From: Streptomyces sp. TS71-3
Lineage (GTDB): Bacteria; Actinomycetota; Actinomycetes; Streptomycetales; Streptomycetaceae
Direction of reading: 5' to 3'
Assembly (NCBI RefSeq): GCF_018327685.1
Contig: NZ_BNEL01000001.1
Location: forward strand, 3,038,001 to 3,102,000
Length of the DNA: 64,000 bases
The notes beneath the pieces were generated by a model that was not told where the DNA came from, did no database searches, and saw nothing but the letters and a program-made list of their open reading frames with translations. The position numbers and the translations under genes are program-made. How positions within the stretch are numbered: the first letter of the stretch is position 1; each line of letters begins with the position of its first letter. Positions 34,416-42,575 of this stretch are shown here, in pieces.

Positions 34416-34557
34416 CGCCCAGGGCGGTCGGGCTCGCGGCGGGATGGCCCGCGCACCCGTCGTGAACCCGGTCAGAAACCCCGCCACGACCATCCGGGTG
34501 GTTTCCACCACCTCACCCACCGAACCCGAGGTGACTCATGCAGATCCAGGAGATCCG

Positions 34558-34992
34558 GTGACCGAAGCGTTGAGTAGGGAGCGCCGCTGCGCCTTGCTGG
34601 CCCGGGCGGACCGCGACGAGCTGATCGCGTCCGCGGACGCCTGCCTCGCCGACGGCGCGCAGGTGCGGATCCTGGTCGCACCGGAAGTGGGGTGCATCAC
34701 CGCGCAGGTGCGCGAACCCGTCCTGGCCCAGCGGTTCGTGGCCGGCGACGTGCTGGCGTGCCGGGCCGAGGTGGAGCTCGCCGGCCACCGCGGCTGGGCC
34801 ATGCGTCTGGGCGACGACCGCGCGGCGGTGCTGGCCGCCGCGGTGCTCGACGCCGAGGTCCAGGCCGAGCGCCCGGGTGCGGAGGAGGTCGACGCGCTGT
34901 GCCGGCGGGTGGCCCTGCGCCTGGAGCGGCGCGACGCCGAGGAGTGGGCGGAGCTCGCCCCCACCGTCGTCGAGTTCGAGGAGCTGACGTGA
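34558..34992 (+). CDS. phnG: C-P lyase subunit PhnG
   Basis: 144 aa, matching the usual size of PhnG (~150). GTG 34558 is chosen because AGGAG lies 6 bases upstream (34547-34551). The product then begins MTEALSRERRCALLARADRD, as PhnG does. With PhnH, PhnI and PhnJ it forms the C-P lyase core; PhnG and PhnH support PhnI-dependent transfer of phosphonate to the ribose C1 of ATP. The stop overlaps the phnH start (GTGA). Confidence 0.9.
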   Translation: MTEALSRERRCALLARADRDELIASADACLADGAQVRILVAPEVGCITAQVREPVLAQRFVAGDVLACRAEVELAGHRGWAMRLGDDRAAVLAAAVLDAEVQAERPGAEEVDALCRRVALRLERRDAEEWAELAPTVVEFEELT

Positions 34993-35639
34993 CAGGCATC
35001 CGGACGGAGCGGGCCCCGGCCGGCGCGGCGGCGGCCACCGACCCCGCCGCCGAACTCGTGGCCGCCGCACGGCTGCACCCCACCCAGGCCCAGCGCACGT
35101 TCCGCGCCGTGCTGGACGCCCTGGCGCGCCCCGGCACCCCCGGCCGGCTCCCCGGGGACGCCCCGGGCTCCGTCCCCGCCGTCCTGCTGCCCGTCCTCGC
35201 GCTCGCCGACCTCGGTACCGGAATCTGCGTGGCCGACGCGGCCGGCGACCCCGAGAACTGGTCCGCGGTGGCCGGCGTGGCCACCAGCGCCCCCGTCGCG
35301 CCGCTGGAGGAGGCCGCGCTCGTTACCGCCCTGCGCACCATCACCCCGGACCAGGTCCGGCGGTTGCGCAGGGGCGACGCCAGGCGGCCCGAGGACGGGG
35401 CGCTGCTGTGCGTGCCGATCTCCGACGTCCAGGGCGGCGGGCGCACGTGGCGCCTGTCCGGACCCGGCGTGCCCGGCGAGCTCGCCGTCGCGCCGCAGGG
35501 CGTGCCGGACGGGCTCCTCGCCGCACGGGCCGAGGCGGTCGCCGCCTTCCCCGCAGGCATCGACCTGTTGCTGACCACACCCGGCGGACGGGTGATCGGG
35601 CTGCCGCGCAGCACCGCGATCGTGGAGGAGGACGGCTGA
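34989..35639 (+). CDS. phnH: C-P lyase subunit PhnH
   Basis: 216 aa from GTG 34989, overlapping the phnG stop. Typical PhnH stretches: HPTQAQRTFRAVLDALARPG at the start and DLLLTTPGGRVIGLPRSTAI near the end. PhnH is a PLP-transferase-like fold without PLP that is structural in the PhnGHIJ complex. Length is slightly above E. coli PhnH. Its stop overlaps the phnI start (TGATG). Confidence 0.92.
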   Translation: MTGIRTERAPAGAAAATDPAAELVAAARLHPTQAQRTFRAVLDALARPGTPGRLPGDAPGSVPAVLLPVLALADLGTGICVADAAGDPENWSAVAGVATSAPVAPLEEAALVTALRTITPDQVRRLRRGDARRPEDGALLCVPISDVQGGGRTWRLSGPGVPGELAVAPQGVPDGLLAARAEAVAAFPAGIDLLLTTPGGRVIGLPRSTAIVEEDG

Positions 35640-37024
35640 TGGGGTACTCGGGAGCACGCGGCGGCCTGGAGGCGATCCTCGCCGCCGAGGACCTGGTCCG
35701 CACGAAGCGCGACCACGCCCCGTCGCCGTGGGCGTCGGCGGGGCAGATCACCGGCCGCTTCCGGCTGGCCGTCGACCGGGTGATGGGCGAGGCGGGCCTC
35801 TACGACGAGTCCACCGCCGCTGCCGCCTTCCGCCAGGCCGAGGGGGACACCCTGGAGGCCTCCCACCTCATGCGGGCGCAGCGGTCCACCCTGCCGCGAC
35901 TGGCCGTCAGCGAACCGGTCGACCCGTCAGACATGGTCGTCATGCGCCGCATCGTGCCGGCCTTCCGCCAGCCCGACGGCCCCCAGCTGCTCGGCCGCAC
36001 CACCGACTACACCGGGCGGATGCTGGAGCAGCCGGACGGTCAGCCGCCGGCGCCGGAGCGGGGGGAGGGCAAGCAGGCCCCCGAGCGCACCGAGGACGAG
36101 CGCCGTCCGCGGCGGTTCCTCGATCTGCTCAGGAAGCTCGACCTGGTGGCCGATCAGCGCAGCGGCGACGACCCGGAGCCGTATGACATCACCAGGAGGC
36201 CGGCCAGGCCCCCGGCGGAACGTTCCGCCGTGCTGGCCGCCATGGCCCGCGCGGAGACCGGCGCCCTGGTCGGGCTCTGGTACCGCTCGATCCTCGGACC
36301 CGACGGCCACGTCCACGAGGTCACCCTCGGCGAGCTGAGGCACGGCCGGCTGCCGCTCTCCGTCCGCCACCCGCACACGGGGAACGCTGTCTCCGTCGGC
36401 GAGTTCCGGGCGACCGAGGCCGAGGCCATCGAGGACCTCGACGGAGCCGACGAGGACCGGGCCCGGTTCGACGTGGGCTACGGCTTCTGCTTCGGCCACA
36501 ACGAGCGCAAGGCCATCGCCATGGCCAACCTGGACATCGCGAACCGGCGCTTCGGCAGGAGCGGGCCGCTGGAGCAGCTCCTGCTGCTGACCGTGGACGG
36601 CCTCGACTCCGGAGGCTTCCTCGAACACCTCAAGCTGCCGCACTACGTCACCTTCCGCTCGATGGTCGAGCGGAAGCGGGCGATGCGGGCGGCGGCCGGC
36701 AGCGGCGAGGAGCCGGGAGCGGCGGCCCGTCCCGCCGAACTGGCCGAGTCCGCCGAACCGGGTGAGTCCGCCGAGTCCGCCGAGTCCGCCGAACTGGCCG
36801 AATCGGCCGTATCCGCCGGACCGGCCGAGTCCGCCGTGCCCGTCGAGCCCGCCGAACTGGCCGAATCGGCCGTATCCGCCGGACCGGCCGAGTCCGCCGT
36901 GCCCGTCGAGCCCGCCGAACTGGCCGAATCGGCCGTATCCGCCGGACCGGCCGAGTCCGCCGTGCCCGTCGAGCCCGCCGAACCGGCCGTATCCGCCGAA
37001 CCGGCCGGGAAGGATCCCCGATGA
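35639..37024 (+). CDS. phnI: C-P lyase subunit PhnI with a repeat-built C-terminal tail
   Basis: 461 aa, about 105 longer than E. coli PhnI (354). Residues 1 to about 353 are the normal subunit (GYSGARGGLEAILAAEDLVR; RTTDYTGRM; DVGYGFCFGHNERKAIAMA; DSGGFLEHLKLPHYVTFRSM). PhnI is the nucleosidase/transferase that displaces adenine of ATP with phosphonate. The extra ~108 residues are acidic, Ala/Glu/Ser/Pro/Val-rich and largely three perfect 21-residue repeats encoded by the 63-bp tandem repeat. The tail is probably disordered and solvent-exposed. The stop overlaps phnJ (ATGA), so it is not a run-on of a lost stop into a neighbour. Confidence 0.93.
   Translation: MGYSGARGGLEAILAAEDLVRTKRDHAPSPWASAGQITGRFRLAVDRVMGEAGLYDESTAAAAFRQAEGDTLEASHLMRAQRSTLPRLAVSEPVDPSDMVVMRRIVPAFRQPDGPQLLGRTTDYTGRMLEQPDGQPPAPERGEGKQAPERTEDERRPRRFLDLLRKLDLVADQRSGDDPEPYDITRRPARPPAERSAVLAAMARAETGALVGLWYRSILGPDGHVHEVTLGELRHGRLPLSVRHPHTGNAVSVGEFRATEAEAIEDLDGADEDRARFDVGYGFCFGHNERKAIAMANLDIANRRFGRSGPLEQLLLLTVDGLDSGGFLEHLKLPHYVTFRSMVERKRAMRAAAGSGEEPGAAARPAELAESAEPGESAESAESAELAESAVSAGPAESAVPVEPAELAESAVSAGPAESAVPVEPAELAESAVSAGPAESAVPVEPAEPAVSAEPAGKDPR
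36788..36976. repeat. Three tandem 63-bp units in phnI
   Basis: Three copies start at 36788, 36851 and 36914. Each begins gccgaactggccgaatcg and encodes 21 residues beginning AELAESAVSAG. Degenerate related units (gccgagtcc) lie upstream at about 36755-36787 and downstream at 36977-37010. Length changes here would stay in frame. Confidence 0.95.
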
Positions 37025-38886
37025 CGACCACCGTAGAGACGGCCGGCCCAGCGGCCGGCCCCTCGCAGATCGACCTGCTGCTCGCCGAGAGCGACGCGGG
37101 CAGCCCGCCGGCCGGGATCCTCGACGAGGGCGCGAAGAGGGAGATCCGCCGGGCGGCGATCGCCGCCGTCTGCGTGCCCGGATACCAGGTCCCCTTCGGC
37201 TCCCGGGAGATGCCGGTCGCGCGGGGCTGGGGCTCGGGCGGGCTCCAGGTCACCCTTGCCGTGATCGGCGCGGACGACACCGTGAAGGTGATCGACCAGG
37301 GCGACGACGCCGGGGTCAACGCGACCAACCTGCGCAGGATGATCGCGGGGACCACGGGCGCCGAGGAGTCCACCGACACCCGCGAGGCCACCGTCGTGCA
37401 GACCCGGCACCGGGTCCCGGAGGAGGCCATGGGCGCCCACCACGTGCTCGTCTACCAGGTTCCCGTCCCGGAACCGCTGCGCGGCGTCCAGAAGTCCGTG
37501 GCCGAGTGCGACAGGATGCACGCCGAGGACGACTACTCCGCGATGTGGGTGAGCCTCTACGAGGACATCGTGCGCAACGGCATGATCACCGCCAGCACCG
37601 GATACCCCGTCCTGGTCGGCGGCCGGTACGTGATGGCGACCAGCCCGATCCCCAGGTGGGACGTGCCGCGGCTGCACGAGGCGGAGCACCTCAACCTCTT
37701 CGGCGCGGGCCGCGAGAAGCGGATCTACGCGGTGCCCCCGCACACCGACGTCCGGCCGCTCACCTTCGACGACGTTCCCTTCGAGGTGGAGCACGCGCCC
37801 GGCGCGCGGTGCAGGTACTGCGGCAGCGACGACGTCTACCTCGTGGACGCCGGTACCAGCGGCGACTACGCGTGCAGCGACACGGAGTGGTGCGCGCGGG
37901 TGCGGGCCGGGGACGCCGACGTCGCCGGACACCGCCGGCACTCCCCCCTGCACCTGCTGCCCGACCGGTCGGCCCGCCCGCTCCTCGCCGACCCGCTCGG
38001 CCACGAGATCACCAGGCCCGCGGTGCCCCGCGAGATCGTCGCGGACGGACCGGAGTGGGCCCTGCGGGTCGACGGCATCGGGAAGGTGCACGGCGCGGGC
38101 GGCGCGGCGGCCGTCCCCGGCACCGGGCCCGAGCACGGCACCGCCGTCAGCCCCGCCACCGGAGCGGTGGTGGCCGCCTGGGACGTCTCCTTCGACGTGG
38201 CGCCCGGCGAGGCGCTGGGCCTGATCGGCGAGTCCGGCTCCGGCAAGTCCACGGTGCTGCGCTGCGTGGTCGGCGAGGAGCCGGCCACCGCCGGAACGGT
38301 GCGGCTGGCCGCCGCCGGGCGGGGCGCCACCGACATCCTCGGCCTGCCGGACGCCGACCGGCGAAGGCTGCGGATCGACTCGATGGCCGTGGTCTACCAG
38401 GACCCGGCGGCGGGCCTCGACCTGCGCGTGAGCGCCGGCGGCAACATCGCGGAGCGGCTGACCGCGGCCGGCTGGCGCGGCTACCGCGACATCCGCCGCC
38501 GGGCCGCGGAACTGCTGGACCGGGTCGAGGTGCCGCTGTCGCGGATGGACGACCCGGTGCACACGTTCTCGGGCGGCATGCGGCAGCGGGTGCAGATCGC
38601 CAAGGCCCTGGCCACCGAGCCCCCGGTGCTGCTGCTCGACGAGCCCACCACGGGCCTCGACGCCTCCGTGGCCGCCGGCGTGCTCGACCTGCTCCGCGGG
38701 CTGCTCTCCGAGCGCGACATCGCGGCCGTCGTGGTCAGCCACGACTTCTCTGTCATCGAGGCGCTCACCGACCGCACGCTCGTCATGCAGCTCGGCCGGG
38801 TGGTCGAACGCGGCCTGACCGACCAGCTCTTCCACGACCCGCACCACCCCTACACCCAGCGGCTGGTAGCCGCGGCCCGGAGGTGA
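37021..38886 (+). CDS. phnJ: PhnJ-PhnK fusion: radical-SAM C-P lyase joined to its ABC ATPase
   Basis: 621 aa in one uninterrupted frame. Residues 1 to about 335 are PhnJ: KREIRRAAIAAVCVPGYQVP, NLFGAGREKRIYAVPPHTDV. The Fe-S cysteines are Cys264, 267, 285 and 291 (CX2CX17CX5C; E. coli has CX2CX21CX5C). From about residue 345 to 621 it is PhnK: Walker A GESGSGKST (403-411), ABC signature FSGGMRQRVQ (from 516), Walker B LLLDEPTTG (from 537) and the end HHPYTQRLVAAARR. PhnJ homolytically cleaves the C-P bond of ribosyl-methylphosphonate-5-phosphate; PhnK docks onto PhnJ in E. coli. Start ATG overlaps the phnI stop. No separate phnK exists in the operon. Confidence 0.93.
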   Translation: MTTTVETAGPAAGPSQIDLLLAESDAGSPPAGILDEGAKREIRRAAIAAVCVPGYQVPFGSREMPVARGWGSGGLQVTLAVIGADDTVKVIDQGDDAGVNATNLRRMIAGTTGAEESTDTREATVVQTRHRVPEEAMGAHHVLVYQVPVPEPLRGVQKSVAECDRMHAEDDYSAMWVSLYEDIVRNGMITASTGYPVLVGGRYVMATSPIPRWDVPRLHEAEHLNLFGAGREKRIYAVPPHTDVRPLTFDDVPFEVEHAPGARCRYCGSDDVYLVDAGTSGDYACSDTEWCARVRAGDADVAGHRRHSPLHLLPDRSARPLLADPLGHEITRPAVPREIVADGPEWALRVDGIGKVHGAGGAAAVPGTGPEHGTAVSPATGAVVAAWDVSFDVAPGEALGLIGESGSGKSTVLRCVVGEEPATAGTVRLAAAGRGATDILGLPDADRRRLRIDSMAVVYQDPAAGLDLRVSAGGNIAERLTAAGWRGYRDIRRRAAELLDRVEVPLSRMDDPVHTFSGGMRQRVQIAKALATEPPVLLLDEPTTGLDASVAAGVLDLLRGLLSERDIAAVVVSHDFSVIEALTDRTLVMQLGRVVERGLTDQLFHDPHHPYTQRLVAAARR

Positions 38887-38891
38887 GCCCC

Positions 38892-39683
38892 GTGAACGGC
38901 CCTGTGTACGCCGGCCAACCGCTCACCGCGCCCGCCGGCGCCGGGGGCGACGCCCCGGTCCTGTCGGTGCGCGCGCTGCGGAAGTCCTTCACCCTGCACA
39001 GCATCGACGGGCGCACGGTGCCGTCGCTGAACGGCGTCGACCTTGACGTCCGGGCGGGGGAGCACGTGGCCCTCGCCGGCCCGAGCGGGGCGGGCAAGTC
39101 CTCGCTGCTCCGCTGCGTGTACCGCACCTACCTGCCCGACGCGGGCTCGGTGCTGCTGCGCACCGCCGCCGGCCCCGTGGAGCTCACGGAACTGGCCGAC
39201 CGTGCCATGGCCCGGCTGCGCGGGCGCGAGTTCGGCTACGTCTCGCAGTTCCTCACCGCGCCGCCGCGCACCGGTCCGCTGGAGGTGGTCGCGGCCGTCG
39301 CCAGGCGGCGCGGGCTCGACCGCGCGGAGGCGCGGGAGGCCGCCGCACGGGCGCTGCGCCGCCTCAACCTGGACGAGGCGCTGTGGGACGTCGACTGCGG
39401 GGTGCTCTCCGGCGGCGAGCGCCAGCGCGTGAACCTCGCGGCCGGAACCGTCCGTCCGCCGCGGCTCCTGCTGCTCGACGAGCCGGTCTCCGCGCTGGAC
39501 CCGGCGAACCGCGAGGCGGCGATCGACCTGGTCGGCGAGCTGGCCGCGCAGGGGGTCGCGGTCCTCGCCGTCTTCCACGACATGGACGCCATCCGCCGGC
39601 TGGCGTCCCGGGTGGTGTACGTGCGGGAGGGCCGGATCGTCCGGCAGGGCGCTCCCGCGGAGATCCTGGAGGAAGCGGTATGA
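38892..39683 (+). CDS. phnL: C-P lyase ABC-type ATPase PhnL
   Basis: 263 aa from GTG 38892, preferred over GTG 38883 because GGAGGTGA (38879-38886) is then correctly spaced. Walker A GPSGAGKSS, signature LSGGERQRV, Walker B LLLLDEP and the H-loop VFHDMDA are all present. EFGYVSQFLTAPPRTGPLEV is typical of PhnL. PhnL is required for C-P lyase in vivo and binds with PhnK on the core complex. Its stop overlaps the phnM start (ATGA). Confidence 0.93.
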   Translation: MNGPVYAGQPLTAPAGAGGDAPVLSVRALRKSFTLHSIDGRTVPSLNGVDLDVRAGEHVALAGPSGAGKSSLLRCVYRTYLPDAGSVLLRTAAGPVELTELADRAMARLRGREFGYVSQFLTAPPRTGPLEVVAAVARRRGLDRAEAREAAARALRRLNLDEALWDVDCGVLSGGERQRVNLAAGTVRPPRLLLLDEPVSALDPANREAAIDLVGELAAQGVAVLAVFHDMDAIRRLASRVVYVREGRIVRQGAPAEILEEAV

Positions 39684-40909
39684 GTACGCCGTTGGCCGAG
39701 CCGTCCCAGCGGGCCTGGGGGCTCGGAACCCCGCCGGACGACTACGTGCTCGGGCACGTGCGCGCGGTGCTCGACGACCGGGTGGTGGACGACGCGCTGA
39801 TCGCCGTCAGGAGCGGCCTGATCACCGCGGTGGAGCCGCACCCGGCCGGTGTCGAGGCGGACGTGGACGGGCAGGGGCTGCTCTGCCTGCCGGGCCTGGT
39901 GGACGTGCACAGCGACGGCCTGGAGCGGGAGAAGCTGCCGCGCCCGGGCGCCGAACTGCCCGTCGAGTTCGCCCTCCTGTCCTTCGAGGGCAAGCTGCGC
40001 GCGGCCGGCGTGACGACGGTGTTCCACGGCGCGGCCTTCGAGCAGAGCCACGGCCGCGGGGTCGAGCGCGACGTGGAGACCGCCGAGCAGATCTGCGCGG
40101 TCGTCGAGGGCCGCACCGACGGCCTGGTGGACCACCGGATCCTGCACCGCCTCGACGTGCGCTCCCCGGAGGGCCTCGCCGCCCTGCGCCGCAGGATCGA
40201 GGCGGTGGACGGCACCGCTCTGGTGTCGCACGAGGACCACACCCCCGGTCAGGGCCAGTACGCCGACCGCGGCTACTACGAGCGGTACCTGGTGGGGACC
40301 CGGGGCATGTCGCCCGAGGAGGCCCGCCTGCACGTCGACCAGCTCATCGTGGACCGCGACGGGCGGCTGGACGTGCGCGAGGAGGCGTTCGGCTGGCTCG
40401 GCGTCCAGGCCGGGGCCGGCCGCCTGCGGCTGATGGGTCACGACCCCAGCTCGGCCGGGGAGATCGAGGCCCTGCGGGCGCGCGGCGGCCAGGTGGCCGA
40501 GTTCCCCACCACCCTGGCCGCCGCCGAGGCCGCGCGGGAGCACGGCATGCCCACCGTGATGGGCGCCCCGAACGTCCTGCGCGGCAACTCCCACAACGGC
40601 AACGCCTCCGGCCGCGAGCTGGTCTCCCGGGGCCTGGTCACCGCGCTGGCCTCGGACTACCTGCCGTCGGGGCTGCTGGCGGCGGCCCTGCTGCTCGCCG
40701 AGGAGGGGTTGGCCACCCTGCCGGCCGCGATCGGCCTGGTGACCAGGGGCGCGGCGGACGTGGCCGGGCTGGCGGACCGCGGCCGGCTCGCCCCGGGGCA
40801 GCGGGCCGACCTGGTCCTCGCGAGCCCCGGCCGCCCCTGGCCCGTCGTCGCCGCGGTACTGCGGGCCCGTTCCGTGATTTCCGAGACCTCCGAGAGTGAG
40901 AGCGCATGA
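39680..40909 (+). CDS. phnM: PhnM, ribosyl-phosphonate triphosphate diphosphatase
   Basis: 409 aa. Amidohydrolase fold with LPGLVDVHSDGLEREKLPRP near the N-terminus, TALVSHEDHTPGQGQY, RLMGHDPSSAGEI and the metal-site Asp in LASDYLPSGLL. PhnM removes pyrophosphate from alpha-D-ribose-1-phosphonate-5-triphosphate before PhnJ acts. It overlaps both neighbours by ATGA. Confidence 0.95.
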   Translation: MSTPLAEPSQRAWGLGTPPDDYVLGHVRAVLDDRVVDDALIAVRSGLITAVEPHPAGVEADVDGQGLLCLPGLVDVHSDGLEREKLPRPGAELPVEFALLSFEGKLRAAGVTTVFHGAAFEQSHGRGVERDVETAEQICAVVEGRTDGLVDHRILHRLDVRSPEGLAALRRRIEAVDGTALVSHEDHTPGQGQYADRGYYERYLVGTRGMSPEEARLHVDQLIVDRDGRLDVREEAFGWLGVQAGAGRLRLMGHDPSSAGEIEALRARGGQVAEFPTTLAAAEAAREHGMPTVMGAPNVLRGNSHNGNASGRELVSRGLVTALASDYLPSGLLAAALLLAEEGLATLPAAIGLVTRGAADVAGLADRGRLAPGQRADLVLASPGRPWPVVAAVLRARSVISETSESESA

Positions 40910-41760
40910 GCACCAAGATCCTGTGGCCGGTGCCCGCACCGGTGCTGCCCCCCGGCGTCCACCCGGCGCTGGCCGCGGCGACGGAGGCGGCCGTCTCCGC
41001 CTTCCGCACCGCGCGCGAACGCTACGACCGCGCCGAACTGGCCGAGAAGACCCAGATGGGGGCTGACGGCACGCCCACGATGCGGCTGGACATCCTCGTG
41101 GACACCGCCATCGCCGAGGTCGTCGACGCGCACGGCATCAACCTGCTCAGCGAGGAGCTGGGCAGCATCGACAACGGCTCCGCGGTCACGCTCGTCACCG
41201 ACCCGGTCGACGGCACGGCGAACGCGGCGGCGGGGGTGCCGCTCTCCGCCTTCGCGGGCGTCGTCGCCGTGGACGGCGTCCCCGTCGAGGCGCTCACCTG
41301 CTGGCTGGACACCGGCCGCTGCTGGCACACGGTGGCGGGGCAGCCGACCCCGTACCGCACCAGCGGGCGCCGGGAGCTGGACGGCGCCGCGGTGAGCCTG
41401 CTGCGGCCGCAGAAGCACATCGCGGACGCGTGGTGGCGGGTGGCCAAGCGGGCGGCACGGGTGCGGATCCTGTCCACCAGCTGCCTTGAGGCGGCGCTGG
41501 TGGCCGAGGGTTCGACGGACGCGTTCGCCGACGCCGGCTCCGACACCCACCGGATCGTCGACCTCGCCGCCGCCATGGTGACCGTGACCGCGGCGGGCGG
41601 GGCCGTGATCGACGTGCACGGCCGCCCGCTGGAGATCGACAACGACCTCACCCGGCGCTGGTCGGGCGTGGTCGCGGCGACCCCGCAGCTCGCCGAGGAA
41701 CTCGCGGACGCCATCCGCGGATCGTCCGAGCACACACCTACGCAGGAGGAGACCGCATGA
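40906..41760 (+). CDS. Inositol-monophosphatase-family phosphatase in the C-P lyase operon
   Basis: 284 aa, ATGA-coupled on both sides. IMPase motifs: LLSEELG (Glu83/84), DPVDGTAN (Asp99, Asp102) and the C-terminal DTHRIVDLAAAMVTVTAAGG, together forming the Mg-dependent phosphatase site. phnP (cyclic phosphodiesterase) and phnN are missing here. This enzyme may therefore process ribosyl phosphate products downstream of C-P cleavage or a phosphonate alcohol phosphate; this is inference from position. The fold assignment is firm, the substrate unknown. Confidence 0.82.
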   Translation: MSTKILWPVPAPVLPPGVHPALAAATEAAVSAFRTARERYDRAELAEKTQMGADGTPTMRLDILVDTAIAEVVDAHGINLLSEELGSIDNGSAVTLVTDPVDGTANAAAGVPLSAFAGVVAVDGVPVEALTCWLDTGRCWHTVAGQPTPYRTSGRRELDGAAVSLLRPQKHIADAWWRVAKRAARVRILSTSCLEAALVAEGSTDAFADAGSDTHRIVDLAAAMVTVTAAGGAVIDVHGRPLEIDNDLTRRWSGVVAATPQLAEELADAIRGSSEHTPTQEETA

Positions 41761-42317
41761 CCCCGCTGACCGGTCCGCAGCTCACCGAACTGATCGACTC
41801 GCTCGCCGGCCTGCCCTACGGCGGAGAGGCGGTCGACCAGCGCACGCACGCGTTGCAGGCCGCGTGGTTCGCGGCCGACGCCGGCTCCGACGACGAACTC
41901 GTGGTGGCCGCGGCGCTGCACGACATCGGCAGGGCCAAGTCGGTCCGGGCGGAGTACCCGAACATGCCCCACGAGCTGGCCGGCGCCGCGTTCGCCAGGG
42001 ACCGCGTCGGCGAGCGGGTGGCGTGGATCATCGCGCAGCACGTCCCGGCCAAGCGGTACCTGGTGGCCACGGACGCCGTCTACCACGACCTGCTCAGTCC
42101 CGTTTCGGTCGCGTCGCTGAAGCGGCAGGGCGGCCCGATGGACGAGCGGGAGGTGGCCGAGTTCGGCGCCCACCCGATGGCCGAGGACGCGGTGAAGCTG
42201 CGGCGGTGGGACGACGCGGCGAAGGACCCTGACGGGTCCGTGTTGCCGATTGCGGAGTTGGTGGCGGCACACGAGCGGGTCGTCGCCCGTGCGGCGGCGG
42301 GGGGCGACGCGGGCTGA
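41757..42317 (+). CDS. phnZ: PhnZ-like HD-domain diiron oxygenase
   Basis: 186 aa, last gene of the coupled operon. Motifs follow the phosphonate-associated HDIG family: YGGEAVDQRTHALQ (Tyr21, Glu24, His31), ALHDIG (His55, Asp56), PHELAG (His72), AQHVPAKRYL (His95, Lys99) and RRWDDAAK (Asp152/153). PhnZ cleaves 2-amino-1-hydroxyethylphosphonate with O2 at a mixed-valent diiron site, and the residues spaced here match those ligands. Its usual partner PhnY (2-oxoglutarate hydroxylase) is absent from the window. The residue after HDIG is Arg (59) rather than the usual His, which may alter substrate choice. Confidence 0.85.
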   Translation: MTPLTGPQLTELIDSLAGLPYGGEAVDQRTHALQAAWFAADAGSDDELVVAAALHDIGRAKSVRAEYPNMPHELAGAAFARDRVGERVAWIIAQHVPAKRYLVATDAVYHDLLSPVSVASLKRQGGPMDEREVAEFGAHPMAEDAVKLRRWDDAAKDPDGSVLPIAELVAAHERVVARAAAGGDAG

Positions 42318-42372
42318 GCGGGCGGGGGCGATCCCGAGCCCCCTGATCGGCCGCGTTCGCGGGCGGCTCGCT

Positions 42373-42396
42373 GCGGCCGTTCGCGAACGGGGCCGC
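42373..42396. terminator. Palindromic hairpin after the phn operon
   Basis: CCGTTCGCGAACGG is a perfect palindrome framed by GCGGCC and GGCCGC, 55 bases after the last phn stop. The 258-base gap to the next gene holds no gene. Probably the operon terminator. Confidence 0.45.
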
Positions 42397-42575
42397 CTCC
42401 TGTCGCCGCTGGCGGCCCCGCGGTTCGCCGTGGCCGTGGTCATGGGCACGACCGCGGGCCGGTTCCCCCCTCCTCGCCCGCCACGTCGGTAAGACGCTGC
42501 GCCGGAGCCACGCGGATGGTGGTGAGGCAATCGACGGCTCCGGATGGGCGGGGCCGGGGGCGGAGGGGAGTCGGG

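Noticed and set aside
42250..42492. Small open frame after the phn operon
   Set aside because: Arg-rich, overlaps the PhnZ-like gene and a palindromic terminator, and has no ribosome site.
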